Source of the DNA: Devosia sp. 1566
GTDB lineage: Bacteria > Pseudomonadota > Alphaproteobacteria > Rhizobiales > Devosiaceae
DNA length: 64,000 bases
Assembly: GCF_004005995.1 (NCBI RefSeq)
Contig: NZ_CP034767.1
Span: 124,001-188,000, forward strand
Direction of reading: 5' to 3'
Below are positions 1-8,171 of the stretch, one piece after another; position 1 is the first letter of the stretch, and each line of letters begins with the position of its first letter. The position numbers were made by a program, and so were the translations under genes. The notes under the pieces are model-generated. The model saw nothing but the letters and a program-made list of their open reading frames with translations. It searched no databases and had not been told where the DNA came from.

Positions 1-2
1 AG

Positions 3-638
3 ATACTGTGCATCGGCCTCAATTACGAAGATCATCGCAACGAAACGAAGCGGCCAAACTCGGACTACCCTACCGTCTTCACGCGCTTCGCCGAATCTCA
101 GGTTGGCCATGGCCAACCGCTTCTCAAACCTGCCGTCTCGGACCGGTTTGACTACGAGGCAGAGCTCGCCATCGTCATTGGTAAAGCAGCTCACCAGGTC
201 AGTGAGCAGAACGCGCTTGACCTTATTGCGGGCTATGCCTGCTACAATGATGGATCCGTTCGTGACTGGCAACGTCACACCAGCCAGTTCACCCCCGGCA
301 AGAACTTTCCTGGGACCGGCGGGTTCGGTCCGGCCCTTGTGACGCCAGACGAGGTCGGGGACTACCGAAGGCTTCCGATTCAACTGCGCCTTAACGGCCA
401 AGTCATGCAGGAAGCGAGTCTTGCCGACCTGATCTTTCCGATAGAAAAACTCATTGCCTATTGCTCGAGCTTCACGCCGCTCGCACCGGGCGATGTCATT
501 GTCACTGGGACACCAGGAGGCGTTGGTGATCGCCGCGAACCTCCGATCTACCTGCAACACGGGGATCTGGTGGAAGTGGATATCGGCGTTGTCGGCTGCT
601 TGACCAATCGGGTGGCCACCGGAATGCGCGCTGCTTGA
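3..638 (+). CDS. Fumarylacetoacetate hydrolase family protein (5' end outside window)
   Basis: The frame is open from the window edge to the stop, giving 211 visible residues of a family that is usually 280-330 aa, so the N-terminus is missing. The metal-binding segment D-Y-E-A-E-L, the GYxxxND segment, a substrate-site GKNF and the late TGTPGGVG loop are all visible, as in FAH-type C-C bond hydrolases, decarboxylases and acylpyruvases acting on small keto acids in the cytoplasm. It lies 41 bases before an aldo/keto reductase on the same strand, which suggests a shared sugar-acid or aromatic breakdown operon. The exact substrate cannot be read from the sequence. Confidence 0.85.
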   Translation: MLCIGLNYEDHRNETKRPNSDYPTVFTRFAESQVGHGQPLLKPAVSDRFDYEAELAIVIGKAAHQVSEQNALDLIAGYACYNDGSVRDWQRHTSQFTPGKNFPGTGGFGPALVTPDEVGDYRRLPIQLRLNGQVMQEASLADLIFPIEKLIAYCSSFTPLAPGDVIVTGTPGGVGDRREPPIYLQHGDLVEVDIGVVGCLTNRVATGMRAA

Positions 639-679
639 TGTCGGCTTTACCTCGAATGTAGCTGGAGCGGCGGGAAACA

Positions 680-1642
680 ATGGACCAGGTCGTTCTCGGA
701 AGAACCGGGCTAGAAGTAAGCGTCGTCGCCCTAGGTGCCGGCGGGCCTAGTCGTCTTGGCCTACGAAACGGCGCCACCGAGGAACAGGCGATCGAACTTC
801 TGCGCGCGGCGATAGACCGAGGCATATCCATCATCGATACCGCTCCTGTTTACGGCACTGAGCCAGTCGTCGGTGCCGCGCTTGCCGGTCTGCGGGACAA
901 GGTCGTCCTGTCGAGCAAGCTCCGCCCAACACTGCCGGACTCATCAAACGACAGCAGCGCGTACATCGAACCGGCCATGGTCCGCGAAAGTGTCGAGGCA
1001 AGTCTTGCCGCTTTGCGCACGGACAGGATCGAAATTCTGCATCTCCACGGCGTCAGGCCGCATCAATACCCATACTGCCTCGAGCATCTGGTCCCCGAAC
1101 TGCTGCTGTTGCAGGAAGAGGGCAAGATCGGCTTTCTCGGGATAACCGAGAGCTTCGGCGTGGACGCCGAGCGTGAAGTCATGCGTCAGGCCACCGAGGA
1201 CGGTATTTGGGACGTGCTAATGCTTGGACACAACTTCATCAATCCTTCGGCCGAGCAGTTGGTTCTGCCCAGAGCTCGGGCAAAGCAGCTGGGCGTCATG
1301 TGCATGTATGCCGTCCGGGGTGCCCTGGCCACTGCCGATGGTCTGCGCAAGTTGGTGGAAAAGTTAGTTGTGCAGGGGGAAGTTGCGCGCGAGGCGCTGG
1401 ACCCGGCTGAGCCACTTGGCATGTTGTTGGCTGACGGGGTCGCCCACTCCTATACCGAGGCGGCTTACCGCTTCTGCCGGCATACCAGCGGCATCGATGT
1501 GGTGATGACCGGAACCGGAAGCCTCGATCACCTGGACCAGAACATCCAGGCAATACATGCCGCGCCGCTTCCGCCGGAGATCCTAAGCCGCCTCTCAACT
1601 GTTTTCGGGCGCGTACACACGGCTACGGGAGACCCGGTATGA
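680..1642 (+). CDS. Aldo/keto reductase
   Basis: A 320 aa protein opening with the family signature GRTGLxVS. It carries the active-site region IIDTAPVYG (Asp and Tyr), a SSKL lysine and a LHLHG histidine, so the catalytic tetrad appears complete. It is likely a cytosolic NAD(P)H-dependent oxidoreductase of small aldehydes or aldoses; the length and N-terminus resemble aldose 1-dehydrogenase-like members. It follows the FAH-family gene and precedes an MFS carrier, consistent with uptake plus two-step catabolism of a sugar or sugar acid. The substrate is not determinable here. Confidence 0.82.
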   Translation: MDQVVLGRTGLEVSVVALGAGGPSRLGLRNGATEEQAIELLRAAIDRGISIIDTAPVYGTEPVVGAALAGLRDKVVLSSKLRPTLPDSSNDSSAYIEPAMVRESVEASLAALRTDRIEILHLHGVRPHQYPYCLEHLVPELLLLQEEGKIGFLGITESFGVDAEREVMRQATEDGIWDVLMLGHNFINPSAEQLVLPRARAKQLGVMCMYAVRGALATADGLRKLVEKLVVQGEVAREALDPAEPLGMLLADGVAHSYTEAAYRFCRHTSGIDVVMTGTGSLDHLDQNIQAIHAAPLPPEILSRLSTVFGRVHTATGDPV

Positions 1643-1724
1643 TGGGCTATCAGGACCAGTTTGTCGGCCTCTCTTCGCCAGTTTTCCATTTGAAGCCCGT
1701 CAGCCGCTCGGGCTGTCGTTCCTA

Positions 1725-2915
1725 ATGCTGGGGTTTCAGGTGCCAACACCCACCCTATCCTTTAGCGCCTTCATTTTTCACGTCATGCTCCATCAGATCG
1801 TCATCATGGTCGCGAGGGTCACGACCTCGTACCGGGCGGTGGAGCTAGGGCTCTCAGATATCTGGATTGGCGTTGTGGGCGCGAGCTTTTCTCTGCTGCC
1901 GTTATTGCTCGCTACACAAGTTGGCACGAGGATCGACCGGAAAGGCGCGCGCGGCGCCTTCCTCGTGGGTGCCGGTTGCATAGTTATATCCGTGCTGGGG
2001 CTGTTTGCCAGCGGGAGCTCGATCATTGCGCTGCTGGGGTGGACGGGCCTTCTCGGCATCGGCCATCTGCTCTGTCTGCTGTCGCAGCATGCGACGGCAG
2101 CCGATCAACCCACCGACTCCAAGCGCGAGCGCATGTTTGGTCACTACACTGCGCTCATTTCATTCGCCCAGATCCTCGCCCCTCTTGTAATCGCATTGTT
2201 CGCGGGACCAGGAGCCTTGCCCGATACGTCGCTCCTCTTCGCCGTTGCAACACTCTCCGGTCTGATGAGCCTGGGTTGCGTGTTGCTGATGCGTCCCTCT
2301 GCCCAACCGACGGTTAGAAGCAAGCCTGGGCCTTCACTGCCCGTCAGGCAGTTGCTTAAGCAAAAGGGGGTGGTACAAGCGATCCTGGCAGGAGTTGGGG
2401 TCATTTGCGCCGTTGACCTCCTGGTGATCTACTTGCCGGTGCTTGGCGCTCAGACGATGATCCCGGCAGGCACAATCGCGGCCATGCTGATGATACGGGC
2501 GCTGGCTTCGCTGCTATCTCGTTTGTTCTTTAGTTGGTTACTCTCGCGGCTTGGCCGCCGGACCTTGCTGACGGGGGCACTGCTGGCCACGGGCGTTGGG
2601 CTGACCTTGCTTGGGATGCTGGCACCGGTATCGGTGCTGACGCTGGCCATGATATTGATCGGCATCGGCATCGGACTAGCCTCTCCCATATCCATGTCAT
2701 GGGTGACCAGCGTCGTTCCGCCGACCAGCCGCGGCCTGGTGTTGTCGTTGCGTCTCACGGGCAATCGTCTGGCGCAGTTTCTGTTGCCAATGTCAGTTGC
2801 TGTTGTTGCAGCCGGCGCCGGCGTCTCGTCGGTATTCCTGCTTCTTGCGGCTGGTCTATACGGCCTTGCCTATACCAGTCACGCGGCCTTGCGGCCTGGC
2901 TCTGACAAAGCCTGA
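1725..2915 (+). CDS. MFS transporter
   Basis: A 396 aa hydrophobic protein with about twelve predicted membrane segments. A short basic loop containing GTRIDRKGAR after the second segment matches the MFS A-motif position, and a matching SRLGRRTLL loop lies in the second half. It probably moves a small organic solute across the inner membrane. It is 82 bases downstream of the aldo/keto reductase and is likely the last gene of that operon. The start at 1725 is the first plausible ATG before the first membrane segment. Substrate and direction are unknown. Confidence 0.8.
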   Translation: MLGFQVPTPTLSFSAFIFHVMLHQIVIMVARVTTSYRAVELGLSDIWIGVVGASFSLLPLLLATQVGTRIDRKGARGAFLVGAGCIVISVLGLFASGSSIIALLGWTGLLGIGHLLCLLSQHATAADQPTDSKRERMFGHYTALISFAQILAPLVIALFAGPGALPDTSLLFAVATLSGLMSLGCVLLMRPSAQPTVRSKPGPSLPVRQLLKQKGVVQAILAGVGVICAVDLLVIYLPVLGAQTMIPAGTIAAMLMIRALASLLSRLFFSWLLSRLGRRTLLTGALLATGVGLTLLGMLAPVSVLTLAMILIGIGIGLASPISMSWVTSVVPPTSRGLVLSLRLTGNRLAQFLLPMSVAVVAAGAGVSSVFLLLAAGLYGLAYTSHAALRPGSDKA

Positions 2916-3273
2916 TTTATACGCATTCTCATGCCGAGCAATGTCTGCTTTTGGATGACCGCCAAGACATTCGGAACGGCCTCTGTGGATGGCTCCCGCA
3001 TTGCAAGAGGTAATTCGACATTTTGGCGCGTTGTTCGGGTGCAGTCTTCTGTCCGGCCTGTTGATGCAGCCATAGAGACTGCTGGCCCTGATGGGGTCGG
3101 CGAACAGGGTCCCAATCTGGAATTCAGGCTATCATGCCTCGGTCGTTCGACGGGTTGTCCCTGTTTCCGGCCTGACCGGTTTCGCCATCACATCGCTTCG
3201 CTCTCACAACCTCATGGAGCCGGTTGGTCGGCTCGAACTGGATCTTGCTTCAAGATTCAATCTCTTCCTGGTT
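2916..3273. other. Non-coding flank between MFS gene and IS110 transposase
   Basis: No convincing gene. Close to the 3' end of the transposase two short perfect hairpins occur: 3217-3222 with 3229-3234, and 3242-3247 with 3251-3256. In the IS1111 subgroup of IS110 elements the long non-coding end lies downstream of the transposase and encodes the bridge RNA, so this stretch is a candidate for that end. The outer IS boundary could not be fixed because IS110 elements make no clear target duplication. Confidence 0.4.
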
Positions 3274-4302
3274 TTACGCTGCAAGACCGGGGGCATGGCG
3301 AGCCTGGTAGACCTCGCCGCGGGCCATGACCGCCCAGACCACGCGGGCCATTTTGTTGGCCATTGCCACGCTGGCATCACGCGCCGGCTTTCGGGCAAGC
3401 AACGCCAGGAGGTAGGGATCCGCGGCCTCTGGCTTGTGCTTGGTTCGGCGGACCAGAGAGGTCGCGCCGATCACCAGGAGCTTTCTCAGATACCGGTTAC
3501 CCATCTTGGTGATGCGGCCAAGCCGGTCTTTGCCGCCACTCGAGTTCTGCGAGGGTGTCAGTCCCAGCCAGGCGGCAAACTCTCGACCGGAGCGGAACTG
3601 TCCTGGATCGGCAACCGATGCCGCGAGCGCTGTGGCACCAACCGGCTTGATGCCAGGAATGGTGGATAGTCGCCGCGCCACTTCGTCTGTTCTCTGCAGG
3701 GCAATGACCGCGCGGTCGATCGCCTGCAAACGGACATGGGTGTCCAGTACCTGACCACACAGGAGATCAAGAATCTGCATCGCTATCGCGGGCACTTCTG
3801 GTTTGGCTTCCCTGGTCGCGATCTGGCTCGCCAGCTTAAGCGCCCGCTCCAGGCCTTCTGGGATGTTGATGCCGAACTCGGCCAGGAGGCCGCGGATCAT
3901 GTTCACCAGTTGTGTGCGCTGCTTGACCAGAAGGTCGCGTACCCGATGCAACGACAGTGCTGCCTGCTGATCGGTCGACTTCATCGCCACAAAACGCATG
4001 GTGGGGCGGGTCACGGCTTCGCAAATCGCTTCGGCGTCCACCGCATCGTTCTTGCTGCGCTTCACATAGGGCTTCACGTAGGCCGGCGGCATTATGCGCA
4101 CTTCATGGCCCAGCTTTGTCAACTCGCGAGCCCAATGGTGGGATGTGCCGCACGCCTCAATGCCGATCAGACAGGGCGGCAACTTGGTGAAGAACGGCAG
4201 CACCTGCGATCGCCGCAGTGTTTTGCGGACAACAACGTCTCCGGATACGTCGACGGCATGAACTTGAATGGCCAGATCAAGGCCCACGGTGGTAATCTGC
4301 AT
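3274..4302 (-). CDS. IS110 family transposase (DEDD RuvC-like plus C-terminal serine domain)
   Basis: A 342 aa recombinase. The N-terminal RuvC-like domain shows D9 (VGLDLA), E49 (GIEACGTSHHW), D86 and D89 (KNDAVDAEAI), the DEDD set. The C-terminal Transposase_20 domain contains PGIKPVGA and the SQNSSGGK...GRITKMGNRYLRK region that supplies the catalytic serine. The chosen ATG at 4302 is preceded by AAAGGAG at good spacing; an earlier in-frame start would add 17 unrelated residues. The family inserts a circular intermediate using a structured bridge RNA from the element's non-coding end. The gene appears intact and may be active. Confidence 0.93.
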   Translation of the reverse strand: MQITTVGLDLAIQVHAVDVSGDVVVRKTLRRSQVLPFFTKLPPCLIGIEACGTSHHWARELTKLGHEVRIMPPAYVKPYVKRSKNDAVDAEAICEAVTRPTMRFVAMKSTDQQAALSLHRVRDLLVKQRTQLVNMIRGLLAEFGINIPEGLERALKLASQIATREAKPEVPAIAMQILDLLCGQVLDTHVRLQAIDRAVIALQRTDEVARRLSTIPGIKPVGATALAASVADPGQFRSGREFAAWLGLTPSQNSSGGKDRLGRITKMGNRYLRKLLVIGATSLVRRTKHKPEAADPYLLALLARKPARDASVAMANKMARVVWAVMARGEVYQARHAPGLAA

Positions 4303-4305
4303 GGC

Positions 4306-4379
4306 GGATGGCTCCTTTGCTCGGGTTGCCTGATAGCAAACCCACTTTGGCACTCAGATGCCGGGAGCGGGAGCCATCC
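4306..4379 (-). other. Structured leader upstream of IS110 transposase
   Basis: A 10-base perfect inverted repeat (4306-4315 with 4370-4379) encloses smaller pairings, including a 4-base stem with arms at 4349-4352 and 4359-4362. The transposase ribosome binding site lies within the left arm. This could be the left end of the element or part of a bridge RNA; the 3' flank is the other candidate. It is recorded as structure only. Confidence 0.3.
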
Positions 4380-4399
4380 ACCTCATCTGGAATGGGGCG

Positions 4400-4434
4400 C
4401 TTCGCCGACGCCGCTAGTGCGATCGTCGGCGAAG
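4400..4434 (-). terminator. Perfect 11-base inverted repeat after the recombinase gene
   Basis: Arms 4400-4410 and 4424-4434 pair perfectly around a 13-base loop, starting 10 bases past the recombinase stop codon. There is no T-run on either side, so it may be a transcript-end stabiliser or Rho-assisted terminator rather than a classical intrinsic terminator. It could also belong to the IS end. Confidence 0.4.
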
Positions 4435-4443
4435 TCTGTGCGA

Positions 4444-5076
4444 TTAGATTTCCGTGGCCTCCGACAGCGCAGGCGCGTCTTCGACGTCCACACCAAGGTA
4501 GCGAACCGTGTTCTCGATCTTGCTTTGGCCAAGCAAGATCTGGATGGCTCGCAGGTTGCCTGTGGCCTTGTAGATCAGCGACGCCTTGGTTCGACGCAGC
4601 GAGTGCGTGCCATACGCCTCCGGCATCAGCCCGATTGTCGTTACCCACTCGTCAACCAGCCTTGCGTATTGGCGGGTGCTCAGGTGACCATTCGTGACAA
4701 CCCGACTGGGGAAGGCAAAGTCGTCGACCGTTCCGCCCCGTCGTTCGAGCCACGCGAGCAGGCTAGCCCTTGTGTCAGCGGTGATCTCGAATTGAACGGG
4801 TCTACCCGTCTTCTGCTGGATGACCATCGATCGGGATCGAATGGCCGGTCCAGCCACAAGTGTGCCGATCTTGATCTTCACCAGGTCGCAGCCTCGAAGC
4901 TTACTGTCGATCGCGAGGTCAAACAGTGACTGGTCTCTCATCCGGCCTTCTCGGTCAAGAAAGAACCGAATTGACCAGATCTGTTTCACCTTCAAGGCAC
5001 GCTTGGCGCCAACTTGCCTGCCCGCATTCCAGGCGGGCCTACCTGCAGCAGCAGGATCATATTGTGAGATACCCAT
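4444..5076 (-). CDS. Small tyrosine-type recombinase/integrase
   Basis: A 210 aa catalytic-domain-only recombinase. R61 (KLRGCDL), K89, H158-x-x-R161 (THSLRRTK) and the nucleophile Y193 (VRYLG) are present; the position usually His or Trp before the tyrosine is Q184 (LLGQSKIENT). No N-terminal core-binding domain is present, which is normal for this short alphaproteobacterial type often seen on islands and plasmids. ATG at 5076 is preceded by GAAGGAG; the upstream in-frame extension is rejected. It sits beside the IS110 element and could mobilise flanking DNA. No attachment sites were recognised. Confidence 0.88.
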   Translation of the reverse strand: MGISQYDPAAAGRPAWNAGRQVGAKRALKVKQIWSIRFFLDREGRMRDQSLFDLAIDSKLRGCDLVKIKIGTLVAGPAIRSRSMVIQQKTGRPVQFEITADTRASLLAWLERRGGTVDDFAFPSRVVTNGHLSTRQYARLVDEWVTTIGLMPEAYGTHSLRRTKASLIYKATGNLRAIQILLGQSKIENTVRYLGVDVEDAPALSEATEI

Positions 5077-5267
5077 TACATTTCTCCTTCGGCCGAACCG
5101 GCCGTGAGAGAAACGGTTTGGCGCTGTCACCAGCGGCAAGTGCCGACCCCAACCTGGCCGTGAGAGCACCATCGTCGACGAATTCAGCACCTGCGATGAA
5201 GCGCTTGATCACTGGCCAGAAAAACCGCTGGGGCAGCGATTCACGCCCGACGGGCAGGCGGGCGCAC

Positions 5268-6315
5268 TCAGGCCCCGCGCGGTTTGTGCTTGAGCTGGTC
5301 AGCAAGGACTTTGCTTTGGAAGTCGAAGACCCAGCCCGGATATTCAGCAGGCAGCTTACTGACTTCGTGGAGTGTTTTCAGTTCGGCGTCGGTCAGCAAC
5401 ACCCTGGTCGCGGCGATCTTGTCAGTGAGTTGCTCGAGCTTCTTGGCACCGACGATCACACTAGTGACGGCCTTCTGGTGCAGTAGCCAAGCGATTGCGA
5501 TCTGGGCGATCGAAACGCCCTTGGCTTCCGCGATGGGCTTCATCGCGTCAATGACGTTGTAACCGCGTTCCTTGTTGACCGGCGGGAAATCGAAAGTATC
5601 GCGGCGGTTACCGCCTTGCTTGCCGCCGTCGCGGGCATATTTTCCCGACAGGAAGCCGCCCGCCAGCGGACTCCACACCATTAGTCCGATGCCTTCGGAT
5701 TCCATCATCGGCATCAGTTCGCGCTCCAGGTCGCGACCGGCGATCGTATAATATGCCTGAAGCGAGGCGAAACGGGTTAGGTTGAACTGGTTGGAGATGC
5801 CGACCGCCTTGGCGATCTGCCAGGCAGCCCAATTGGAGACGCCGATATAGCGGACCTTGCCTTGTTGGACGGCCGTATCAAGCGCGCGCAGCGTCTCTTC
5901 CATCGGTGTGATACCATCAAAGCCGTGGATTTGGTAAAGATCGATATGTTCGACTTGCAGGCGCTCGAGGCTGGCCTCCAGGCTGTAGAGCATATGCGAG
6001 CGGGACGCGCCGCGTGCGTTCAGGCCTTCACCCGTGGGCCCGAAGAATTTGGTGGCGATGATCACATCTTGCCGCGCGATACCTAGGTTGCGCAATGCCT
6101 GGCCGACGATCTGTTCGGAAAGCCCCTGCGAATATACGTTGGCGGTATCGATGAAGTTGATGCCCGTCGATCGCAGTCTTGACCAGGCCGTCAGCCTCTT
6201 GCTGCTGCAGACCGCCCATGCTGCTATAAATGCCGCCTCCCCCGCCAAAGGTCATGGTGCCGAGGCAGAGTTCGGAAACGAACAGGCCGGTGCGGCCGAG
6301 CGTGTTGTAGCGCAT
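5268..6315 (-). pseudogene. Aldo/keto reductase, frameshifted near 6165
   Basis: The first 50 codons from ATG 6315 (behind CAGGAG) read as a normal AKR N-terminus (GRTGLFVSELCLGTMTFGG). Continuity then jumps to another frame at about 6162-6168, where GINFIDTANVYSQG begins and the protein runs intact to 5268, including ATKFFGP and YQIHGFDG. The family motif expects AxDAGINFID here, so two bases appear lost, probably from a CGCG run. The joined product would be about 348 aa, normal for the family. It is either a true pseudogene or a sequence error. It is divergent from an AraC regulator that probably controlled it. Confidence 0.85.
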
Positions 6316-6482
6316 GGGGCTCTCCTGATTAGGTTAAATTGGCAGGCGGATGCCCCGTTTCATAACGACTGCCCCGCAACGTCTTCGCGCCGGATCGTCG
6401 CAAATTTTTGCCTGATCCGATCAATGGCTGTTTCGATTCAGCGCAACCTTGCCCTCATGCTCAGTGAAACCTAAATGGATGC

Positions 6483-7346
6483 GTGCACGAAACTCTCGTC
6501 GATCTAGCCTACCGCCACGCTACTCAACCGGGAGGTGCGTCGATCCCGCGCGTGAGCCTGCATGTCGCGCAGGAGGAGGGCTGGGCCATTGGGGTCCTCT
6601 ATCAGCCCATGCTCGGCATCGTGTTGCGTGGGACGAAGCGGGTGGTGATCGGAAACCGCACCCTGCGCTACGATAGCAATCATTTTCTGATCGCGTCGAT
6701 CGACGTGCCCGCATCGCGCGTCACGATCGAGGATCTGCCCGAGGCGCCCTATGTCGCAGTACGGCTCGCGATCGACCAAGATATCCTTTCGGATCTGGTT
6801 GTTGACGTACCTCATGAAGCCGAAGGGGATACTATCGCTTTTGCTGTGGGTGCGCTGACGCCTGAACTGGTTGACGCCTGGTCACGAATGTTGCGGCTGC
6901 TCGATGCTCCGGACGAGATCAACATGCTGGCCCCTTTGATCGAGCGCGAAATCCTGTTTCGCCTTTTGCAAGGGCCGCAGGGGGCGCTGCTTCGCCAGGC
7001 AGCCCGGGCCGGTAGCCGGATTGCACAGGTTCGGGATACGATTGCCCATTTGCGCACGAACCTGGACCGCGCTGTTAGAATTGAAGAGCTGGTGGAAATT
7101 GCCGGGATGAGCGCAGCCACGTTTCATCGCCATTTTCGAGCTGCCACTGCCATGAGCCCATTGCAATATCAGAAAGCTCTCCGCTTGCAGGAAGCGAGGC
7201 GGCTGCTGATCGCCGACGCCGATGTGACAAGCGCAGCATTTGCAGTCGGGTATGAAAGTGCGTCCCAGTTCAGTCGAGAATACACGCGGATGTTCGGCAC
7301 GCCGCCCGCGCGCGATGCTGCAAGGCTACGGGCTAGCAAGGACTAA
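6483..7346 (+). CDS. AraC family transcriptional regulator
   Basis: A 287 aa protein with an AraC_N-type cupin sensor in the first ~150 residues and two helix-turn-helix units in the last 100 (RIEELVEIAGMSAATFHRHFR and a second unit around AFAVGYESASQFSREYTRMFG). It starts at GTG 6483; the nearby ATG triplets are out of frame. It is divergent from the frameshifted aldo/keto reductase with about 170 bases between them, an arrangement typical of AraC-type activators of reductase genes. It acts in the cytoplasm on the shared promoter region; the effector is unknown. Confidence 0.88.
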   Translation: MHETLVDLAYRHATQPGGASIPRVSLHVAQEEGWAIGVLYQPMLGIVLRGTKRVVIGNRTLRYDSNHFLIASIDVPASRVTIEDLPEAPYVAVRLAIDQDILSDLVVDVPHEAEGDTIAFAVGALTPELVDAWSRMLRLLDAPDEINMLAPLIEREILFRLLQGPQGALLRQAARAGSRIAQVRDTIAHLRTNLDRAVRIEELVEIAGMSAATFHRHFRAATAMSPLQYQKALRLQEARRLLIADADVTSAAFAVGYESASQFSREYTRMFGTPPARDAARLRASKD

Positions 7347-7475
7347 TGTGCATGCACATCAGGCGTTGAGCCGGCCGATCCTGTTGCTGGGGCTCTAACT
7401 GACTTCCGTAATATTTTTTGTTTTTGCGGCCGTCGACGACGTCGTGGCGACGGACGTTTCGGCCGATTTTTGTCA

Positions 7476-7570
7476 GAAGCAGATAGTCCGCATTCCACCC
7501 CAGGAAGCCGCAACCAGAGCGGCAGCTTTCAGCGCTTGCCTGCGGCAGGTTGAACGGCCGGAATGGGGCG
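7476..7570 (+). repeat. Dispersed intergenic repeat, fullest copy
   Basis: Two blocks recur elsewhere in the accessory half. Block 1 (7476-7502, GAAGCAGAtagTCCGC then CCACCCCA) matches copies at 14970-14996, 27131-27152, 33090-33116 and 36005-36032. Block 2 (7520-7570, CGGCAGCTTTC, then about 15 variable bases, then CAGG-TGAACG) matches 12888-12940. It lies between the AraC gene and the zrg operon, and no gene is supported in 7347-7610. Confidence 0.55.
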
Positions 7571-7610
7571 CAATGCTGCTCGGCTGCAACCGTAAGCTGC
7601 AGTTTCCAGT

Positions 7611-8162
7611 TCAGTTCGCGCCCCAGACATACTTGTCCATATTGCTCGAACGCTCGTCGGAAACATACTCCATGCTTTCGACCGCAACCTGGTAGCCGGC
7701 GACGGTTACGTCCACATTGGCCTTCTGGGCGGTCAGCACGCCGACAATCATCACGGGATCGAGCGAGAGCCTTGTCGCCAGTTCGATCCCTTCGGGGAAG
7801 TGACCGAGCACAAGCTGGTTGGCTGGGGGCGGCGGCACGTGCACGCAGGCGCCGGTAAATGGAGCCAGGAGAAACGTATCGACGCGCATGCTGCGCGAAC
7901 CGGGCGCGAAGCCCATCGGGGTCACATAGCCAACCATGCGAACCCGGAGCCCGCTCAGGTCTTCACGGATCGGTACGTCGCCGTCATTGACCAGCAGGGC
8001 GTTTCCGCCTTCGTCATGCTCCTGAAGCGGCACGGGGCGAGCGACATCGCCACCGCCTGGCAGGAGTTCAACCCAGCCCAGATCGACGATATCCTGGGCC
8101 GCAGCTGCAGACGGGACCGCCATGATCGCTGCTCCGGAAAGAAGGAAAGTCCTGCGCTGCAT
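7611..8162 (-). CDS. Exported DUF3299 protein of a zinc-uptake-like operon
   Basis: A 183 aa protein with a twin-arginine-like start (MQRRTFLLSG) and an AAAAQ signal-peptidase site, so periplasmic. The body matches DUF3299: LSGLRVRMVGYVTPMGF and FTGACVHVPPPPANQ, with a single conserved Cys-x-His. It is the last gene of a four-gene set (DUF2796, ABC ATPase, FtsX-type permease, DUF3299) that matches the composition of the Vibrio zinc-regulated zrg locus. A role in periplasmic metal handling is inferred from that context; the biochemistry of DUF3299 is not settled. Confidence 0.8.
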   Translation of the reverse strand: MQRRTFLLSGAAIMAVPSAAAAQDIVDLGWVELLPGGGDVARPVPLQEHDEGGNALLVNDGDVPIREDLSGLRVRMVGYVTPMGFAPGSRSMRVDTFLLAPFTGACVHVPPPPANQLVLGHFPEGIELATRLSLDPVMIVGVLTAQKANVDVTVAGYQVAVESMEYVSDERSSNMDKYVWGAN

Positions 8163-8171
8163 GATTGCCTC

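Larger units (their letters stand above)
3100..4380 (-). mobile_element. IS110-family insertion element (approximate limits)
   Basis: The element is defined by one intact DEDD transposase gene and structured non-coding flanks on both sides. The limits given are approximate: no terminal inverted repeats or target duplications could be identified, which is normal for this family. It sits between the MFS gene and a tyrosine recombinase, marking a mobile stretch of the accessory half. Confidence 0.55.

Noticed and set aside
2879..3115. A 78-codon minus-strand frame between the MFS gene and IS110
   Set aside because: It overlaps the MFS 3' end, and no start signal or family match is visible.
3736..4929. 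A 397-codon plus-strand frame across IS110 and the recombinase
   Set aside because: It is antisense to two recognised recombinases and has no domain of its own.
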